NCBI GenBank assembly: GCA_020081605.1
Contig: JAHREC010000011.1
Location: 2,046,001 to 2,110,000 of the forward strand
Length of the DNA: 64,000 nucleotides
DNA from: Albifimbria verrucaria
Lineage: Eukaryota > Ascomycota > Sordariomycetes > Hypocreales > Stachybotryaceae
Reading direction: 5' to 3'
Part shown: positions 12,887-25,600 of the stretch, piece by piece
Numbering within the stretch: the first letter of the stretch is position 1
Layout: every line of letters starts with the position of its first letter
Program-made: the position numbers and the translations under genes
Notes under the pieces: generated by a model
Told to the model about the DNA's origin: nothing
Databases searched by the model: none
Seen by the model: the letters and a program-made list of their open reading frames with translations, nothing else

Positions 12887-13923
12887 ACACGACACGACAC
12901 GTACCGAATATCAACGTAATTCTTTGTATACTATGTTTTATATGTATTGTTACGCGATGTAAGCATTGCTGGGAGGCTGGATTGGGGCTGGACTGCGTCT
13001 ATGTAAAACTCAGGATATTGGATAGGGGTTGAAAAGAGGCGTTGGAGGCAGGCATTTCGAGGTTGGTTGGGTGGTTGGTTGATCACATTGGCGACCTTTA
13101 CAGGTCTAGATTTTCCTTTGTCACGAGCAGACGTGGTATATAAAATGTCTAGATATAGGTACCTAACTACCTAGTCATGAGGACTATTCAGTTCTGTGCT
13201 GATGAAACGCCGTGCATGTACAATGCAGGGACCGATCTGTGAGAGATCTAAGCATACCTGGTCTGATCTGACGACGTGCATGCCCTGTCGATGGAGGGGG
13301 CGAAACACAGTCGACACCCTTTAGCGGGGCAGCAAAGTGAAGTAAAGATGCATCCGCTGGAGCTGCAGACTTGGCTTTTTCACGGGCCGTTTCTGATGAG
13401 GAGGAACCTGGTTGCGTCTTGCGTTGGGACCCCGCTGGCTGGACAGGTACATAGGAGCATGTGTAGAGGTGGTATCTGTAGGCATTATTTCAGCACCACG
13501 ATACCCAGACAGTGTGGCATGTCGGGTACCTTCTTCTAGCGGCTGTGGCATGAATTTAAGCCTTTCTGACGCCAAGTGGGGAGCTTTCAGAAGCTCGTGT
13601 TACTGCATGTACCTGCTAGTCGTTGGTACTGTACCTGTAAGGTGCTGCAATTGAATGATGACGAAGCCACTCGACTACCACAGCCCCTCCTCCATTGTCC
13701 AAGCCGCTGGGAGCTTTTGGTCTTGTGATTCTCCTCACACCGGGTAAATCTGCTCGAACCTCCGTGGCCTCCCTTTGCTAGTCTGCTCCCTTACCCTCAA
13801 CCCCATCCTCTCCTGCTTCGATCACAGCTGCGCTGGCCTGCGGTTCGTCACGATAGTGAGAGCGCTGCGACTTGGATAGCATCGGCACAACTGGACCCCG
13901 CACAGAACAATCGTCATCCCACC
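12887..13923. other. Spacer between MIP1 and the glomulin-like gene
   Basis: About 1 kb with MIP1's 3' UTR and the next promoter. A GGTTGGTT-type tract occurs at about 13063-13082 and a palindromic TAGGTACCTA motif near 13157. No gene seen. Confidence 0.55.
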
Positions 13924-15794
13924 ATGGCGACTCACGAGGAGGTCGTTCAGCGGCTTCTGGAGTCCCGGCCGCCCGCCAGCGACAACTTCACCTACCTAAC
14001 CATTGTCGAGAAGTCGCTCTCCACGGAAATCCTACCCACGCTGCAGGAGGTTCTCGAAGATGTCGAGTTGACCAAGGAGATCGGCTGGGATCTGGTAGAG
14101 ATGCTCATCCCTGTTCCTGGCAGTGCCGAATGCCTCGAGACCATTGCCCGGCTGGGCAACCCCGCGAGGTCATCCTCAAGGTACTCGAGGTCATGGAGAA
14201 GACGGCCGAACATGAGGAAAAGGACGAAGCCAACAAGCATTTCATCGTCCTCGTCGCTATGCTGGGCATCTTGCACAAGCGGTTGCAGGTCCGCGCGCCC
14301 TCGCGCTTCCTGCACACCACGCTCGACACCGTCTACCGCGTCTACGACCCTACCAGTGCCGAGGCCACTGCCGCTGTCATCCAGCTCGTACGCTCATTAT
14401 CTGGACGCACTCGCCCGCCCCTGCCGACCCGTAAGTCAAGCACTACGCTAGAAACCTTCTTCACGGACAACGACCCTGCCAAGAGCGCACCAGACCCGGA
14501 AGCAGAGAAGAGCGAAGAAGCAGAGAAGGCCGATGCGAACGAACCGGTCCTAATTGAACGATTGTTGCAGTCGTTTATTACTTGTCTGATCGAAGCGTAC
14601 GTCAACTCTAACAACCTGGAGTGGGCGTCTAGGCTGTTGGAGTTTACGTTGCCGGAGAGGCTGGTCCCCGGAAGGAAGACCATGGTGCAGATATTCAAGG
14701 ATACCGCTGAGTTGCAAGCCAAGGACGAGCTGGTTGGGCAATTAGTGGTAAGTATAATTACGGGGGTGTACAGCTTTCACAACACATGCTGATTTTCATT
14801 TAGGCCGTCGCAAAGATCTGGGTCTGTCCGGAACGTCTTCCGACATTGTGAAGGAAGTCTTCGAGGGTCCTCTAGTCAAAGAGCCCCTGTCAGAAGAGAT
14901 CGACGAGGAAAATCCCCGAGGCATCGGATTGTCGACAGGAGGGTTCGTGTGCCTCGTAGCCTACTGGATGTTTGCATCGGACGTCTACGATTCACACCAT
15001 GAGTGCCCTGATATCCACATGTTTCCTGAGCACCATAGACTTCTAGAGCTCTTCCTCGAGGAAGAGCCGCAGGCGCAAATCATGACCAATCCTGGCACGG
15101 TTGAATCTTTGGTTGTTATGGCAATTTGGTTGGACGCGCACTCGCGTGTGATCAAGAATGGTGGTGTCAAGCCTGATGCTGAGGACGCAGAGGTGCCATA
15201 CATGGCTTTCCTTCATCAGTTGACGTTGGTGTCCGTATTCCACCCCAACATTCGAGTCCGCAATGCCTCTACCGTGATGGCAGGAATCGTTCTGCACGCT
15301 GATCCTGAAGAGAGTGATCGGCTGGCCATTCTCGAGGATCTTCTAGAGAACTGCATTTTTCATCGCTGCAGGCCTGCGCTGTGACGTGGCTGCGCGAGGA
15401 GATTATCTCGGCAAAGGAGCATGGACTACAGGGACGCTTTACCAGCCAAGATTGTCTGGAGACACTGCAGTACACCCTCTTCCCAGACCTCTCGCACCTG
15501 AAGACAGCGGACGCGTCGACGATTCTTGATTTTTGGACACAGTCGTCGCCTCTGCACCTGCAGGTGGCTAACTTTGCACTGTTCCTGTTCAGCGGAAGTG
15601 ACTACAAAGGCCTGGTGCCCAATGGCATGGCTGTGGCCGTGGAGCACCGATACGTTGAGCCGCTGCTGCATGCGGCCAAGGTATTGACGGAGGCGGTCAC
15701 GAAGGGCGAGGTTGAGGGTGAGAAGTCAGACTCGGATGCCGTAACGCAGCTGAGCATCCTGACGGATACATTGAATCGCGTGCCGCTTCAGTGA
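13924..15794 (+). CDS. Glomulin/ALF4 family protein (YAP1-binding protein-like)
   Basis: An all-helical protein of about 605 residues resembling the fungal YAP-binding/ALF4/Glomulin family (DUF1760; Ybp1/Ybp2 in yeast). Family members act in oxidative-stress signalling to the Yap1 factor or at cullin-RING ligases; the role here is inferred. The block WDLVEMLIPVPGSAECLETI followed by ARLGNPREVILKVLEV is the typical N-terminal repeat. The start context is caccATGgcg. One intron lies at 14748-14803. Breaks occur at CCCC 14160-14163 (one C restores GNPREVILK), near 14813 (AVA-KDLGLSG) and in TTTTT 15356-15360 (NCIF-SSLQACAVTWLREE). Each joins perfectly with one added base. Confidence 0.75.
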
Positions 15795-16645
15795 ACCACG
15801 TCAGATTTCAGGGGTCACAATGTTGAACTGCCGTGGGGCAGTCGTGTTAGGATCTTGAAGCATGTGCAGGTACCGAATCAACGAGATTGGATGGGACGGG
15901 GAGCATATCAGGTTCAAGGCGCGTTCAAGGAGATATCCCGGTTGTGCACAAGGGTCGTAGGCGTTAGATGGATTACTTCATCGTCATTTCATTTACTTGT
16001 TTTCTGTACCACAAACAGAGAGAAACTGCTGAAGTCCCTGTAACCAGACCAAACGTTCCAGCACCATCCATTGGGTGGGCCGGGCCATTCCCTCCGGATG
16101 TGAGTCCCCAAAGCCTGCTCCAGGGCCAATGGCCCAATGCTGAGCCTTGCTGGGCCATGCCCAGGTCATGCACGGCCATGCACAGGCGGGTAAAGCCTAA
16201 AGGAGACGGCCTCGTCCGCTAGGATTGGACGGCTCGGTGGGACAGCAGGCTGCTAAACCCTGGTGGGAAAGCGTCCACGTTCCAGCGCTGCCAAAAATGG
16301 CCCAAGCACCAGCGCCGTGGGTGATGATGTCACAGGCCAAAAGGCTGGGCAGGATCATTGATATTTACACGCGCTCGTCACCTGGTCTCGGCTGTCCGTA
16401 GCCGTGGCGAGCATCTCTTGCTGCTGATCATCCAGATACTGTACTATTGAAGTCTAACTTATTGCGATTCACTGCGCTCTCCATTCATCTCGACTGTTCT
16501 TTGTCGCTACACTTTGTAATTTATGCCGAAAGCGTCATGATGCTCATACTTCGCGACACTTGCGTCAACACCTACTAGCTTACCGAATCCAACAACCGCC
16601 TGATATAAACTAATAACCGCGAAGAGTCTCAGTTTCTCATCAGAC
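15795..16645. other. Spacer upstream of the glucosyltransferase gene
   Basis: About 850 bp without a coding frame. The segment 16070-16190 is GC-rich with repeated GGCC/TGGGCC words. The last 200 bp before 16646 form an AT-richer leader. Confidence 0.55.
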
Positions 16646-19600
16646 ATGGAACGATCCGACGAGAAGCAGTCTTCGGGCGGCGACAACACGGACGCGGAGT
16701 CTTTGCTCAACGTCACCGTGGAGCCCGCCTTCACCGATGGAGCCGATGGAGCGCAACACCGTGCCTCTGTTCTGAGAACCCTGATGGAAATGTTGCGTAT
16801 CCCTCGTTCGTACCACCGGAAATCGAATCGCCCGAAAGCCCGGCTGCGATTCGACAGCCACCCGCCGAAGTTGACGATAGAAAGCCGCGCGAGCTAGAGA
16901 AGAAGATTACGGAAGAAGTCCCGGCAGAGGGTTCGCGACGGGAGCGACGGCCGTCGTCGCAGAAAAGATGGCAAACTGAGCTCCCTCGACGCGGTCCGGG
17001 TCACCGGTCGGTTCTCCCACCCGTCCCGAGACGTGCTGGGACGTCGTATCTGGACAAAGCGATCACTCAGGGATGCAGCAACAATGACGATTACTCTGAT
17101 TCTTCATCATCTGACGAAGAAGATTCGACTCTTGCGAACAAACCCACCGGTGGGCATAGTATAGCCTCTCAACAGACAAAGACAAAGCATGGAAAGAAAT
17201 CGCCAAAGCGGGGCGATGATGGCCAGATCAGCCGCTTCCACGTCGGAAACCAGAATTACCAGACCAAGGGAAAGGTCAAGAGAGATGGCCGACTTCGTAT
17301 CACGGTCAACGAGACCGCCAATACGGGATACATCGCCAAAGCCCTTGGTGGAGCAGTGAGCAGGCTCAAGCCACCCAAGCCCGATACAAAAACAGACACG
17401 CAACACGTAACGTCCGGGGCCGCCGCTGACGTTGACATCAGCCCCAGACCGCGGCTCAATATTGTCATCATGGTTATTGGGTCGCGGGGTGATGCGCAGC
17501 CGTTCCTGAAGATCGGCAAGGTCCTCAAGGAGGAGTACGGACACCGCGTGCGGATAGCTACACATCCAGCTTTCCGCGACTTTGTCGAGAAGGACTCCGG
17601 ACTGGAATTCTTCTCTGTTGGTGGCGATCCTTCAGAGCTAATGGCTTTCATGGTCAAGAATCCGGGCATGATACCCACCCTTGAAACCGTGAAAGCCGGC
17701 GACATTGGACGCAGGAGGGCGGCCATGGCAGAGATGTTTGACGGGTTCTGGCGAGCCTGCATCAATGCCACCGACGACGAGAGGGACAGCCAGAACTTGA
17801 AGATGATGGGTACTAAGGATCCTTTTGTCGCGGACGCCATTATCGCAAATCCGCCTAGCTTCGCTCATATTCACTGTGCCGAAGCCCTGGGCATTCCTCT
17901 ACATCTCATGTTTACATTCCCGTACACGCCTACACAAGCGTTTCCGCATCCTTTGGCAAGCATTAAGAGATCCAATGTAGATCCTGGTTACACAAACTTC
18001 ATATCATACCCCTGGTGGAGATGATGGTCTGGCAAGGTTTGGGCGATTTGGTTAACGACTTCCGGGTGAAGACGCTGGCACTGGATCCGATTTCAACCCT
18101 CTGGGCTCCCGGTGCGACGTATCGACTACATGTTCCATTTACATACCTCTGGTCGCCTGGTCTGGTGCCAAAGCCTGCCGATTGGGGTGAAGAAATCGAT
18201 GTTGCTGGTTTCGTATTCCTTGATCTAGCTTCGTCCTTCAAGCCACCCCAAGATCTCGAAGATTTCCTGAACACTGGCGAAATGCCGATCTATATTGGAT
18301 TTGGATCTATCGTGGTCGATGATGCTGATCGTTTTACACAAATGATTTTTGAAGCTGTCAAGCTTGCGGGTGTACGGGCCCTGGTCTCGAAAGGCTGGGG
18401 CGGCCTGGGCGGTGAAAATATCCCGGACAATATTTACATGCTTGACAACACACCACACGATTGGCTGTTTCCCAGAGTTAAAGCATGTGTTATTCATGGT
18501 GGTGCTGGAACAACAGCCATTGCCCTGAAGTGTGGCAAGCCAACTATGATCGTTCCTTTCTTCGGTGACCAGCATTTCTGGGGAAGCATGGTTTCAAAGT
18601 CCAATGCCGGTCCGGAACCCATCCCATACAAGAAGCTCGATGCTGAGAAACTTGCCGAGGGTATCAAATATTGTCTCACCGATGAAGCGAAGGAGGCCGC
18701 GCAAAAAATAGCCAAGTCCATTGAGGAGGAAGGCGATGGCGCTGCCAATGCAGTCAGAGCATTCCACAACCATCTCAATCTTAAAGGACCGCACAAGATG
18801 CGTTGCAGTATTCTGCCCAATCGTATCGCTGCATGGAAAGTCAAGGATACGGCTATAAGACTAAGCCCCTTGGCAGCAGATATTCTGATGGACGCTGGCC
18901 TCTTAAGCGGCAAAAAGCTGAGGCTTTTGCGACACACTGAGTGGAACGACTTTGAAGGTCCTGGTGAGCCTGTCACCGGAGTTGCAGGTTCTGTAGCGAG
19001 AAGTGTAGGGCATGCGTTCAAGGGCGTTGGAAGCATACCATATCGCGTGGTGAAGAAAGCAAAGCGAAGAAGAAAGCACGAAGTCAACGATACCTCGAAA
19101 GGCAGCCAAACCTCCAAGGCATTGACAAATGGAAACAGCAAGTCTGTCAGTAACCGGCCACAGCAAAACGGTGCCACTGGTAGGAAAGATTCAGAATCAG
19201 TCGGAACTGGCTCTACAGCAAACGATCCAGCCGATGAGATTCTCGACGACCTGGCTAACGGAATGGGGAGACGGCAACTGCCATCGCAAAGGCACCCGCT
19301 GATCTCTCTCTAGCCTTAGCACAGGGGTTCCACAACGCACCTCGACTTTATGGAGATGATACCGTGCGCCGGCCACCTCGTGTGACTGGCTATCGCTCAG
19401 GTTTACGTGCAGCTCGTGAAGAATTCATGTACGGGATATACGATGGCTGGACAGGCGTGGTCCGTCTGCCTATCCGTGGAGCAAGGAAAGCTGGAGTGGC
19501 CGGTGCTCTTAAGGGCACGGGAATGGGTCTCATGGGATTTGTGTTGAAGAATACATCTGCCATTATTGGACCATGGGGCTACACAATGAGAGGCGTGGTG

Positions 19601-20094
19601 AAGCAGGTGGAGAGATCGAGGCACCCGGAAAGATTCGTGCGAAGGGCGAGAATTGCTCAAGGACAGCGGGAGTCGCGCATGCTTCCGTCGAGCGAGCGGA
19701 AGAGGCTTCGCGGTGAGGTCATTGAGGGCTGGAACATCTTTACTGAGCTCCGCGAGGAAATCGCACATGCGGAGCATCGCCGTGGTCTCGCGGGTCAGCT
19801 TGACAAGGTATTCCTTGATACCGGAGCCATGTTCGAAGACATTGAAATAGCAAAACGGTCCCTACAAGCGCTCAAATCAGGCAAGACACCGGAAGAGATC
19901 GTCCGCACGGGAGAGAGTCGACTAAAAGCCAGGAAGTGCCCAGGAATGATGAACGGGGCCCAATGTCACCGGTGCGGAGGTCCCTAGACCTCGCCCGACG
20001 CGAGCAGAACATGGAGCAGAGAGCTGATGAGAGTTTTGAGAACACGCATAATGATACCCAACTAAGGCGCACTCAGACTGCGTTGGCGGTGTAA
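16646..20094 (+). CDS. Sterol glucosyltransferase-like GT28/GT1 enzyme with VPS13/ATG2-like C-terminal tail
   Basis: About 1,150 residues, intronless. A disordered N terminus of about 270 residues (acidic patch DDYSDSSSSDEEDS) precedes the GT28 N-terminal domain (NIVIMVIGSRGDAQPFLKIG, HRVRIATHPAFRDFV, FSVGGDPSELM, from about 17458). The UDP-sugar half has IYIGFGSIV (about 18291) and the donor-site signature HGGAGTTAIALKCGKPTMIV (about 18496). It lacks the GRAM/PH modules of ATG26. The last 270 residues hold a glycine-patterned stretch, FMYGIYDGWTGVVRLPIRGA and AGVAGALKGTGMGLMGFVLK (19427-19550), resembling the C-terminal region of VPS13 and ATG2 lipid-transfer proteins. Likely reaction: glucose from UDP-glucose to a sterol or related lipid at a membrane. 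Frame breaks: about 16803, CCCC 18009-18012, GGGG 19265-19268 and AAAA near 19921. The true end is RTQTALAV at 20094. Confidence 0.82.
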
Positions 20095-20403
20095 TATGGA
20101 TTTAGGATACCATGTTTTCTTTTGTTGGTGGTAGCAAGGAGTTGAGAGAGGGAATATACCTTCTAATCAAGTAATTCATCGTCGTAAACATGCATATTCC
20201 ACACAGCTTAGACTCGAGAAACCTTTGAATTAAATGGTGAAATATGTATCCAGGGATCTATTCTTCGATAAGGCCATACGCTTTGAATGGTTATCGTATT
20301 CCCATTGTAATGCAAAATCTATGGGGCCGTTCCAGGAACGGAGAAAACCAACGCCGTCATGATGAGTCTTTGAAAATGCAGACTTTTTGTCGTGAAAATA
20401 ACA
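20095..20403. other. Convergent 3' region of the glucosyltransferase and SPP2 genes
   Basis: About 310 bp between two stop codons on opposite strands, AT-rich, presumably two short 3' UTRs. Nothing else seen. Confidence 0.55.
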
Positions 20404-21471
20404 TTATCTCCGCCTGTCACGGTCGTAGTCACGAGTTCGGTCTCTATGCCGATCGTAGTCCCGGTCTCTGTCACGATCCCTATCTCTGTGCCTGTCACGG
20501 TCCCGGTCCCGGTCCCGGTCTCGATCTCTCTCGCGCTCGCGCTCGCGCTTGTAGCTGTCCTCGTTCCTCCGGCTGTCCTTCTTGCGGCTCTCCTCGCGAC
20601 GATACTCGTCGAGTCGCGGACGCGAGCGCTTCTTGCCGTTCTGGTTCCATCCGCCGAGATCCTCCGCCTCTTTCAGCTCCTTCGCACCCAGGCCCAAACG
20701 GTTGGGCCGGCGCTTGACCTCCTTGGGCTTCGGACCGCGAGCCTCACCGTTCCATCCCATGCCGCGGAGCAACGCAGCGCCGAACTCTTCGACGGGCATG
20801 GCGTCGTAGTCAGCCAGCGTTGATGCCTCGCCAGCGTTGCGCACGTCACGAAGGAAGGCATCCTCCTCGGTAGGGTGTATGATGGCAAGATCTTTCTCCG
20901 GAACTCTGCCAAGTAGAACGTCCATCGCTTCGTCATCAGCAGTGCGCTTAATGGGCGGGTCGTTCTTCGAATCAAGCTCCTCGGATTTCACTTTTCTGTC
21001 GTCGATTTCGGTAGTTTTTGATTCATCTTCCTCAGGTTCTTCCTTCTTTTCCTTCACAGTCAAGCCCCATTTAATGCCCTTCTCGTGATCGGCAGGCTCC
21101 GTCTCGACCGTGCTTCCGTTCTGCTGTGCCCTTGCCTCCGCCGGCAGTGGGTTCTTGTGTCGCCGCTGGCCCTTGACCTCGTCGCGCCAATCTCGGTTGG
21201 CCTGTCTGGCGATGACATATTCCTTGGGCTTCTGGACATCTTTATTCCGGCTGCTCTTTGTCTCCGCACCCTCTGCGCCAAAGCCTGTAATGGTCTCGTG
21301 CCGCCCTCCTCGCGACTCGTCGTCGTCAGATCCTGAATCTGAAGCGTCGCCCCACGCATTAGACCGCTGTCGTTTGCCGAGGGCAGAAGGTGGATTTGGG
21401 CGCGCCGATTTCCCATTAGGAGGGCCGCCGCCAAGCTTTATGGCTATGCGCCCTTTGCCGGGATCGGACAT
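20404..21471 (-). CDS. spp2: Pre-mRNA-splicing factor SPP2 (G-patch protein)
   Basis: 355 residues in one uninterrupted frame, one of the few undamaged genes here. The N terminus is MSDPGKGRIAIKLGG, similar to the start of fungal Spp2. The G-patch core is the segment DAMPVEEFGAALLRGMGWNG (about 20750-20810), the Spp2/MOS2 type that recruits and activates the DEAH helicase PRP2 on the spliceosome. KPKEVKRRPNRLGLGAKEL follows. The tail is an Arg-Asp/Arg-Glu repeat (20406-20545), common in splicing factors. The frame stays open upstream to 21924, but that extension covers the GGTT microsatellite and lacks conservation, so I chose the Met at 21471. Confidence 0.87.
   Translation of the reverse strand: MSDPGKGRIAIKLGGGPPNGKSARPNPPSALGKRQRSNAWGDASDSGSDDDESRGGRHETITGFGAEGAETKSSRNKDVQKPKEYVIARQANRDWRDEVKGQRRHKNPLPAEARAQQNGSTVETEPADHEKGIKWGLTVKEKKEEPEEDESKTTEIDDRKVKSEELDSKNDPPIKRTADDEAMDVLLGRVPEKDLAIIHPTEEDAFLRDVRNAGEASTLADYDAMPVEEFGAALLRGMGWNGEARGPKPKEVKRRPNRLGLGAKELKEAEDLGGWNQNGKKRSRPRLDEYRREESRKKDSRRNEDSYKRERERERDRDRDRDRDRDRHRDRDRDRDRDYDRHRDRTRDYDRDRRR
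20406..20545 (-). repeat. RD/RE dipeptide-coding repeat in SPP2
   Basis: Minus-strand coding for alternating Arg and Asp/Glu. The plus strand shows repeated cggtcc and gcgctc words. It belongs to the SPP2 tail; a reverse-strand open frame across it is a shadow. Confidence 0.85.
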
Positions 21472-22619
21472 TGTGTGCGATGGTGGTGCTTGAAGTTGCT
21501 GATTCCAAGTTCTGATAAGAGGCGTGATGCAAGCCCATGAGTAAATCAGGCTATCAAAAAGTAATTTGTGGCGGGTGCATGTGGCTGATGCTTTCCCAGC
21601 GTATCCATAGGTAGGTGGTGGTTGGTTGGTTGGTTGGTTGGTTGGTTGGTTGGTTTGGTTGGTCGGTCGACTTGGGGCTGAACGCGACGGGAGGTAGGTA
21701 CGTACCTGTGCCCAAGAAAAGTTGGACAGCCAAGCCAAGACCAGGGAGCAATCGAAGACAGATCCACTTCTTTCTCCCGCATCCCAGTCCATCATCTCTG
21801 CAACAGTACGAATTCCTCGCCAGATCTTCCTCGTAATGACGCGTGCGATGACCATGCTGCAGCACAGCGGCCGAAGGACCCGTCTTGCCCGTCTAGCCCG
21901 CCGAGCGTGGCTAGCATCACTCAAGACAGAAGGCAGCAGCGTTGGGCTCTAGGCAGGCTATTGGCTAGGCTCAGGCCAAGGGCTTCCTGCCTGCCCGTCA
22001 CTCATGAATCAGCACTCCCACATTAGCACTTTTAGATCTCACGCCGCGGGCATAACCCGTAACTTGAGTCAGTTAGCGAGCGACGTCCGCAAGCAGCAGA
22101 ATACAGTGCGTGGTGCTCGCATTTTACACGGTCTCGTCCAGGCTAACCCGCGTCGAGCCGGTTAGCGTAGGCAATAGCGTAGATCCAATCTTATCTGTTA
22201 GCGGAGATTAGGAGGCTTACAGTGCGGGCTCCCTTTCGCGTGCCTCCCCAGCCTTCATCCCCTTTGTCCCTCCTATCACATCCAATCTCCCTCTAAGCCC
22301 AACCCAACCAAGCCGAAGGCCAACTTGAGAAAAAGCGAGGTAGGCACGCTATGCGGCCCCTCCCCTAACAGGCTGATTGACATCCACTGCGAACAGCGGC
22401 CTACAGTGACCTTCCCCAAACAGAAGCACCACGGCCTGACAAAATTTGACGCCCTCCCACAAGACTGGCGACAACCTCAACGGCCAGGAAATCAATCAAC
22501 AACGCGGCCACAACCACCCTTTCTATCCCTTTGCACGTCGTTTTCCGTCTCCAACATCCCCTTTTCACCCCGTGGAACATTCGTTTCGACCCCAGACGGA
22601 TGACGCGATCACCGATGCC
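21472..22619. other. Divergent promoter region of SPP2 and EAF1
   Basis: 1.15 kb shared upstream region. Contains the GGTT microsatellite at 21618-21664 on the SPP2 side and a pyrimidine-rich stretch at 22230-22320 on the EAF1 side. No gene seen. Confidence 0.55.
21618..21664. repeat. (GGTT)n microsatellite
   Basis: About ten tandem GGTT units with one GGTTT interruption, roughly 150 bp upstream of the SPP2 start codon and probably in its leader or core promoter. Confidence 0.9.
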
Positions 22620-25600
22620 ATGACTGAGGTCGGGCATGCCGATGTATCGAGGCTGCTTCAATCCAAGCGCAATGAGTGCAAGTGAGTAGTGCCTCATGTG
22701 AAAGAGCAATTTTTTCCGACTCCAATGATATGATTTTTGGCGTGCTAATGCCCATCAGTGCAATCGTAACCTCGCGGAAGAGGAAGCTTCGCGAACTCTT
22801 CGCGGTCGCGACACATGTCGGCGACCTACCAGACAATGGCTTTGCAAACCCGGACACGCAGGTCACCACCCCCACCGAATGGCAGTTCCAACAAGCCAGC
22901 GACATCTTACAGTACGTCAGGGCGATTGATTCATTATTTTTATAAGCCCTTAACAGCGTGCATGATGCTGCTGTTGCGTGTCAACGGTTACTGATAAATC
23001 TCTAGGGGAAGACGCTGAACGAGCAGAACATCCCTGCGAGGCCGCCACTGTCACTCGACATCTTAAAGCGCTCTCTCGCTGGTCTAAAAGATGCTGCGAC
23101 CCGTCAAGCATCCCAGCGACTTGCACCCGAGCCAAAGAAGGAACAAGCAACACTGGTAACACGCGTCGACCGACCTGTTGGAGCCCCAACGCCGCCGATT
23201 CCAAATGCTGCGACTGCGATCAAGCCCGTCCCGATTCCAGCGAATACTGTACCGACGAAGACATCCCTCCCGTTATTCCGCATGTCATTCGACCGCCTAT
23301 CGCCACTCAACGTCCCATTTCTGCATCTCAAGCAAATGCCCCGCCTGCTTCTGTGTCGCCAACGCCTACTGCAATTAATGGTGTATCCAAAAACACGCCA
23401 ATACCGACTGCAGCACAAGTAACCACGAATGCTCCGAATCGTCCAGCGCAAGTCACATTTCCTCCAGGAACTAAGGGGTCGCCGTCTGGCGAAACTACTG
23501 CCAATCCGACTGGCGCAGCTGGTGCAAGAGATGGAACACAGGGAGGTATTCAACGGAGTCCGCCAGTTGAGCGCAGCACCTTGCTGCCGGCGAAGCCAGC
23601 CAGCGAGGTTACCCGGGGACACGACGCTGCATCATCGCCAGGATCTACAGCACCCAGCGCGACGACACCGGCCGTCCATGATGCTTCGACAGATACGAGC
23701 CCGGATAACGAGGGTGTGCAGTATCGCGAGGAAAGCGAAGTCAAATCAGAGTCTGGACAGGACAGCGAAGCAGATGCACAATCGGTCGCTCCGGAAAAGA
23801 CCGAGCCTGTAGAGCAGAAGGGTCGAATCGAGAACTTGATCCCTGAATCGGCCGAGGACCAGTTGCTGCAGGAATCGATACAATCCGCTGCCACAGCTGC
23901 AACTTCCAGCGAGAACACATCAACCTCAGTCGAGAACGCCAAGCCTGTGGTTGATTTGCCAGCTAAGGATGCCTCGCAACCAGAGCCGGCTGCAAAGCAA
24001 GCACCTCTGCCACCTTCAGAGTCAGCACAACCGCCGGGCACAACTTCGGAGCCAAATGTTGCTCAGATGGAAATTCCGGATAGTCAGGAGGAAGTTCGCG
24101 ATTCTATGGATGTGGATGGCCCTGATGGTTCAACCGACCCTGTTGGGCCACAGCCGCAAAAGACTTTTTCGCCCAAGGAACAGGCTTTACCTACGCCAAC
24201 AGTCCCAACCACTCCTCTCCTTGAAACACCCGCCCAGAAAGAGATATCTCAAGCACCAGAGCGCGCAGTTACAAGAGTCTCATCGGGTGCCATGAGGCTC
24301 AAGTCCGTTAATGAGATAGTCGGCAGTACCCCCGCACATCTAACGATCGAAGCGTTACAAAGGTTGCGCAAAACCAACTAACGCCCGTAACATCCACTCC
24401 TCAGTCCCCAGCGTCCAGGCATAGACACGGTTCACACAAACGAGATAGGTCCAAGGGTCAAGTCTCAACTGTTGTTTTCGGTAAACAGCCGAGAAAGGTC
24501 GAAGAGAAGGCCGTCGTGGCCAGCCAAAAGGACACATTCCAGCCTTCGGACGACTACTTTACTCCACTCTTCCTTCAAGGCTTTACAGCCAGTTCTAACG
24601 TAATGCAACCCATCGAAAAGATACTATTTCATGCCAATAAAACAGTCGCGACTCCCGACACCAACCTCGCCATTCAAGATCATCAAGCTTGCAAGGTCCT
24701 TCGTCGAGTCTATCAACTTCAACAATACGAAAAATGGTCTCTACGGCAGATCAAGCGCTGCCCCGAACCAACCCGTCCTGCATCTCAATGGGACGTCGTC
24801 CTGCAGGAGATGAAATGGATGCGGACTGATTTCCGAGAAGAGAGAAAGTGGAAGGCAGCTGTGGCAAAGAATTTGGCGCACGCATGCGCACATTGGCATG
24901 AGGCTTCACCCGAAGAACGAAAGGCTCTACAAGTTCCAGCGTTTATTCCTCCCAAGGCAGAGCCAGCGAATGATGTTTCGATGACTGATGCTGATGAGGA
25001 GGGTATCGATTTTCAACCTACGCCCGATCTAATCTCTTCTGGGGATGTGGATTCGCCGCAGCTAGTAGACGAGCTGGCTGAGGAGTTCCCAGAGACCGTA
25101 CCTCCATCAGCAATCTTTACGCTGCAGGAGGACGACGTGATCTTTGGCCTTCGGAGAACCCAGGCCTCTGATCGACTGCTGGATGAGCTACCGATATATG
25201 GCTCACCACTCAAGATCCCACGCTTTGATCTCACCGGCCCCGAGTATGATCCGGATGCCCATTGGAGACGCCCGGCATTGCCGCTGAGCAAGTATGTTGA
25301 GGGTCAGATGAAGGTGATGTCCGATGGCCCACCTCGCAAGCGAAGTCGCTATAATTACCAGAATGAGGATTCGGAAGATGAGGAGGACGGCGGATTTGTG
25401 GGATATGGAGAGACCGAAACCGCTAAGCTGCCCCCATCTTCTGAGGGCGTCGCCTTGTTCAACCCGGAATCGAAACCTATTCGAGACAGACTACACGCTG
25501 GACATCAGTTCCGACCGCCATCTGAGCACCCCATGCCGACTCAGAGCTTTTACGAATGCCGAAGCCCGTCGCAATGGGTTATGGCAGAAGACGACGAGCT

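Noticed and set aside
16646..20094. Identification of the glucosyltransferase as ATG26
   Set aside because: No GRAM or PH domain precedes the catalytic region, and the C-terminal tail is not found in ATG26.
20392..20823. Long plus-strand open frame rich in Val/Pro opposite SPP2
   Set aside because: It is the mirror of the Arg-Asp/Glu repeat on the minus strand; the SPP2 frame has the domain evidence.
21618..21664. GGTT array considered as a CRISPR-like or telomere-like repeat
   Set aside because: No spacers, so not CRISPR; the unit GGTT is not the fungal telomere TTAGGG. It is a simple microsatellite.
21472..21924. N-terminal extension of SPP2 in the open frame up to 21924
   Set aside because: It would translate the microsatellite into Pro/Thr/Asn repeats, and the family N terminus begins at MSDPGKG.
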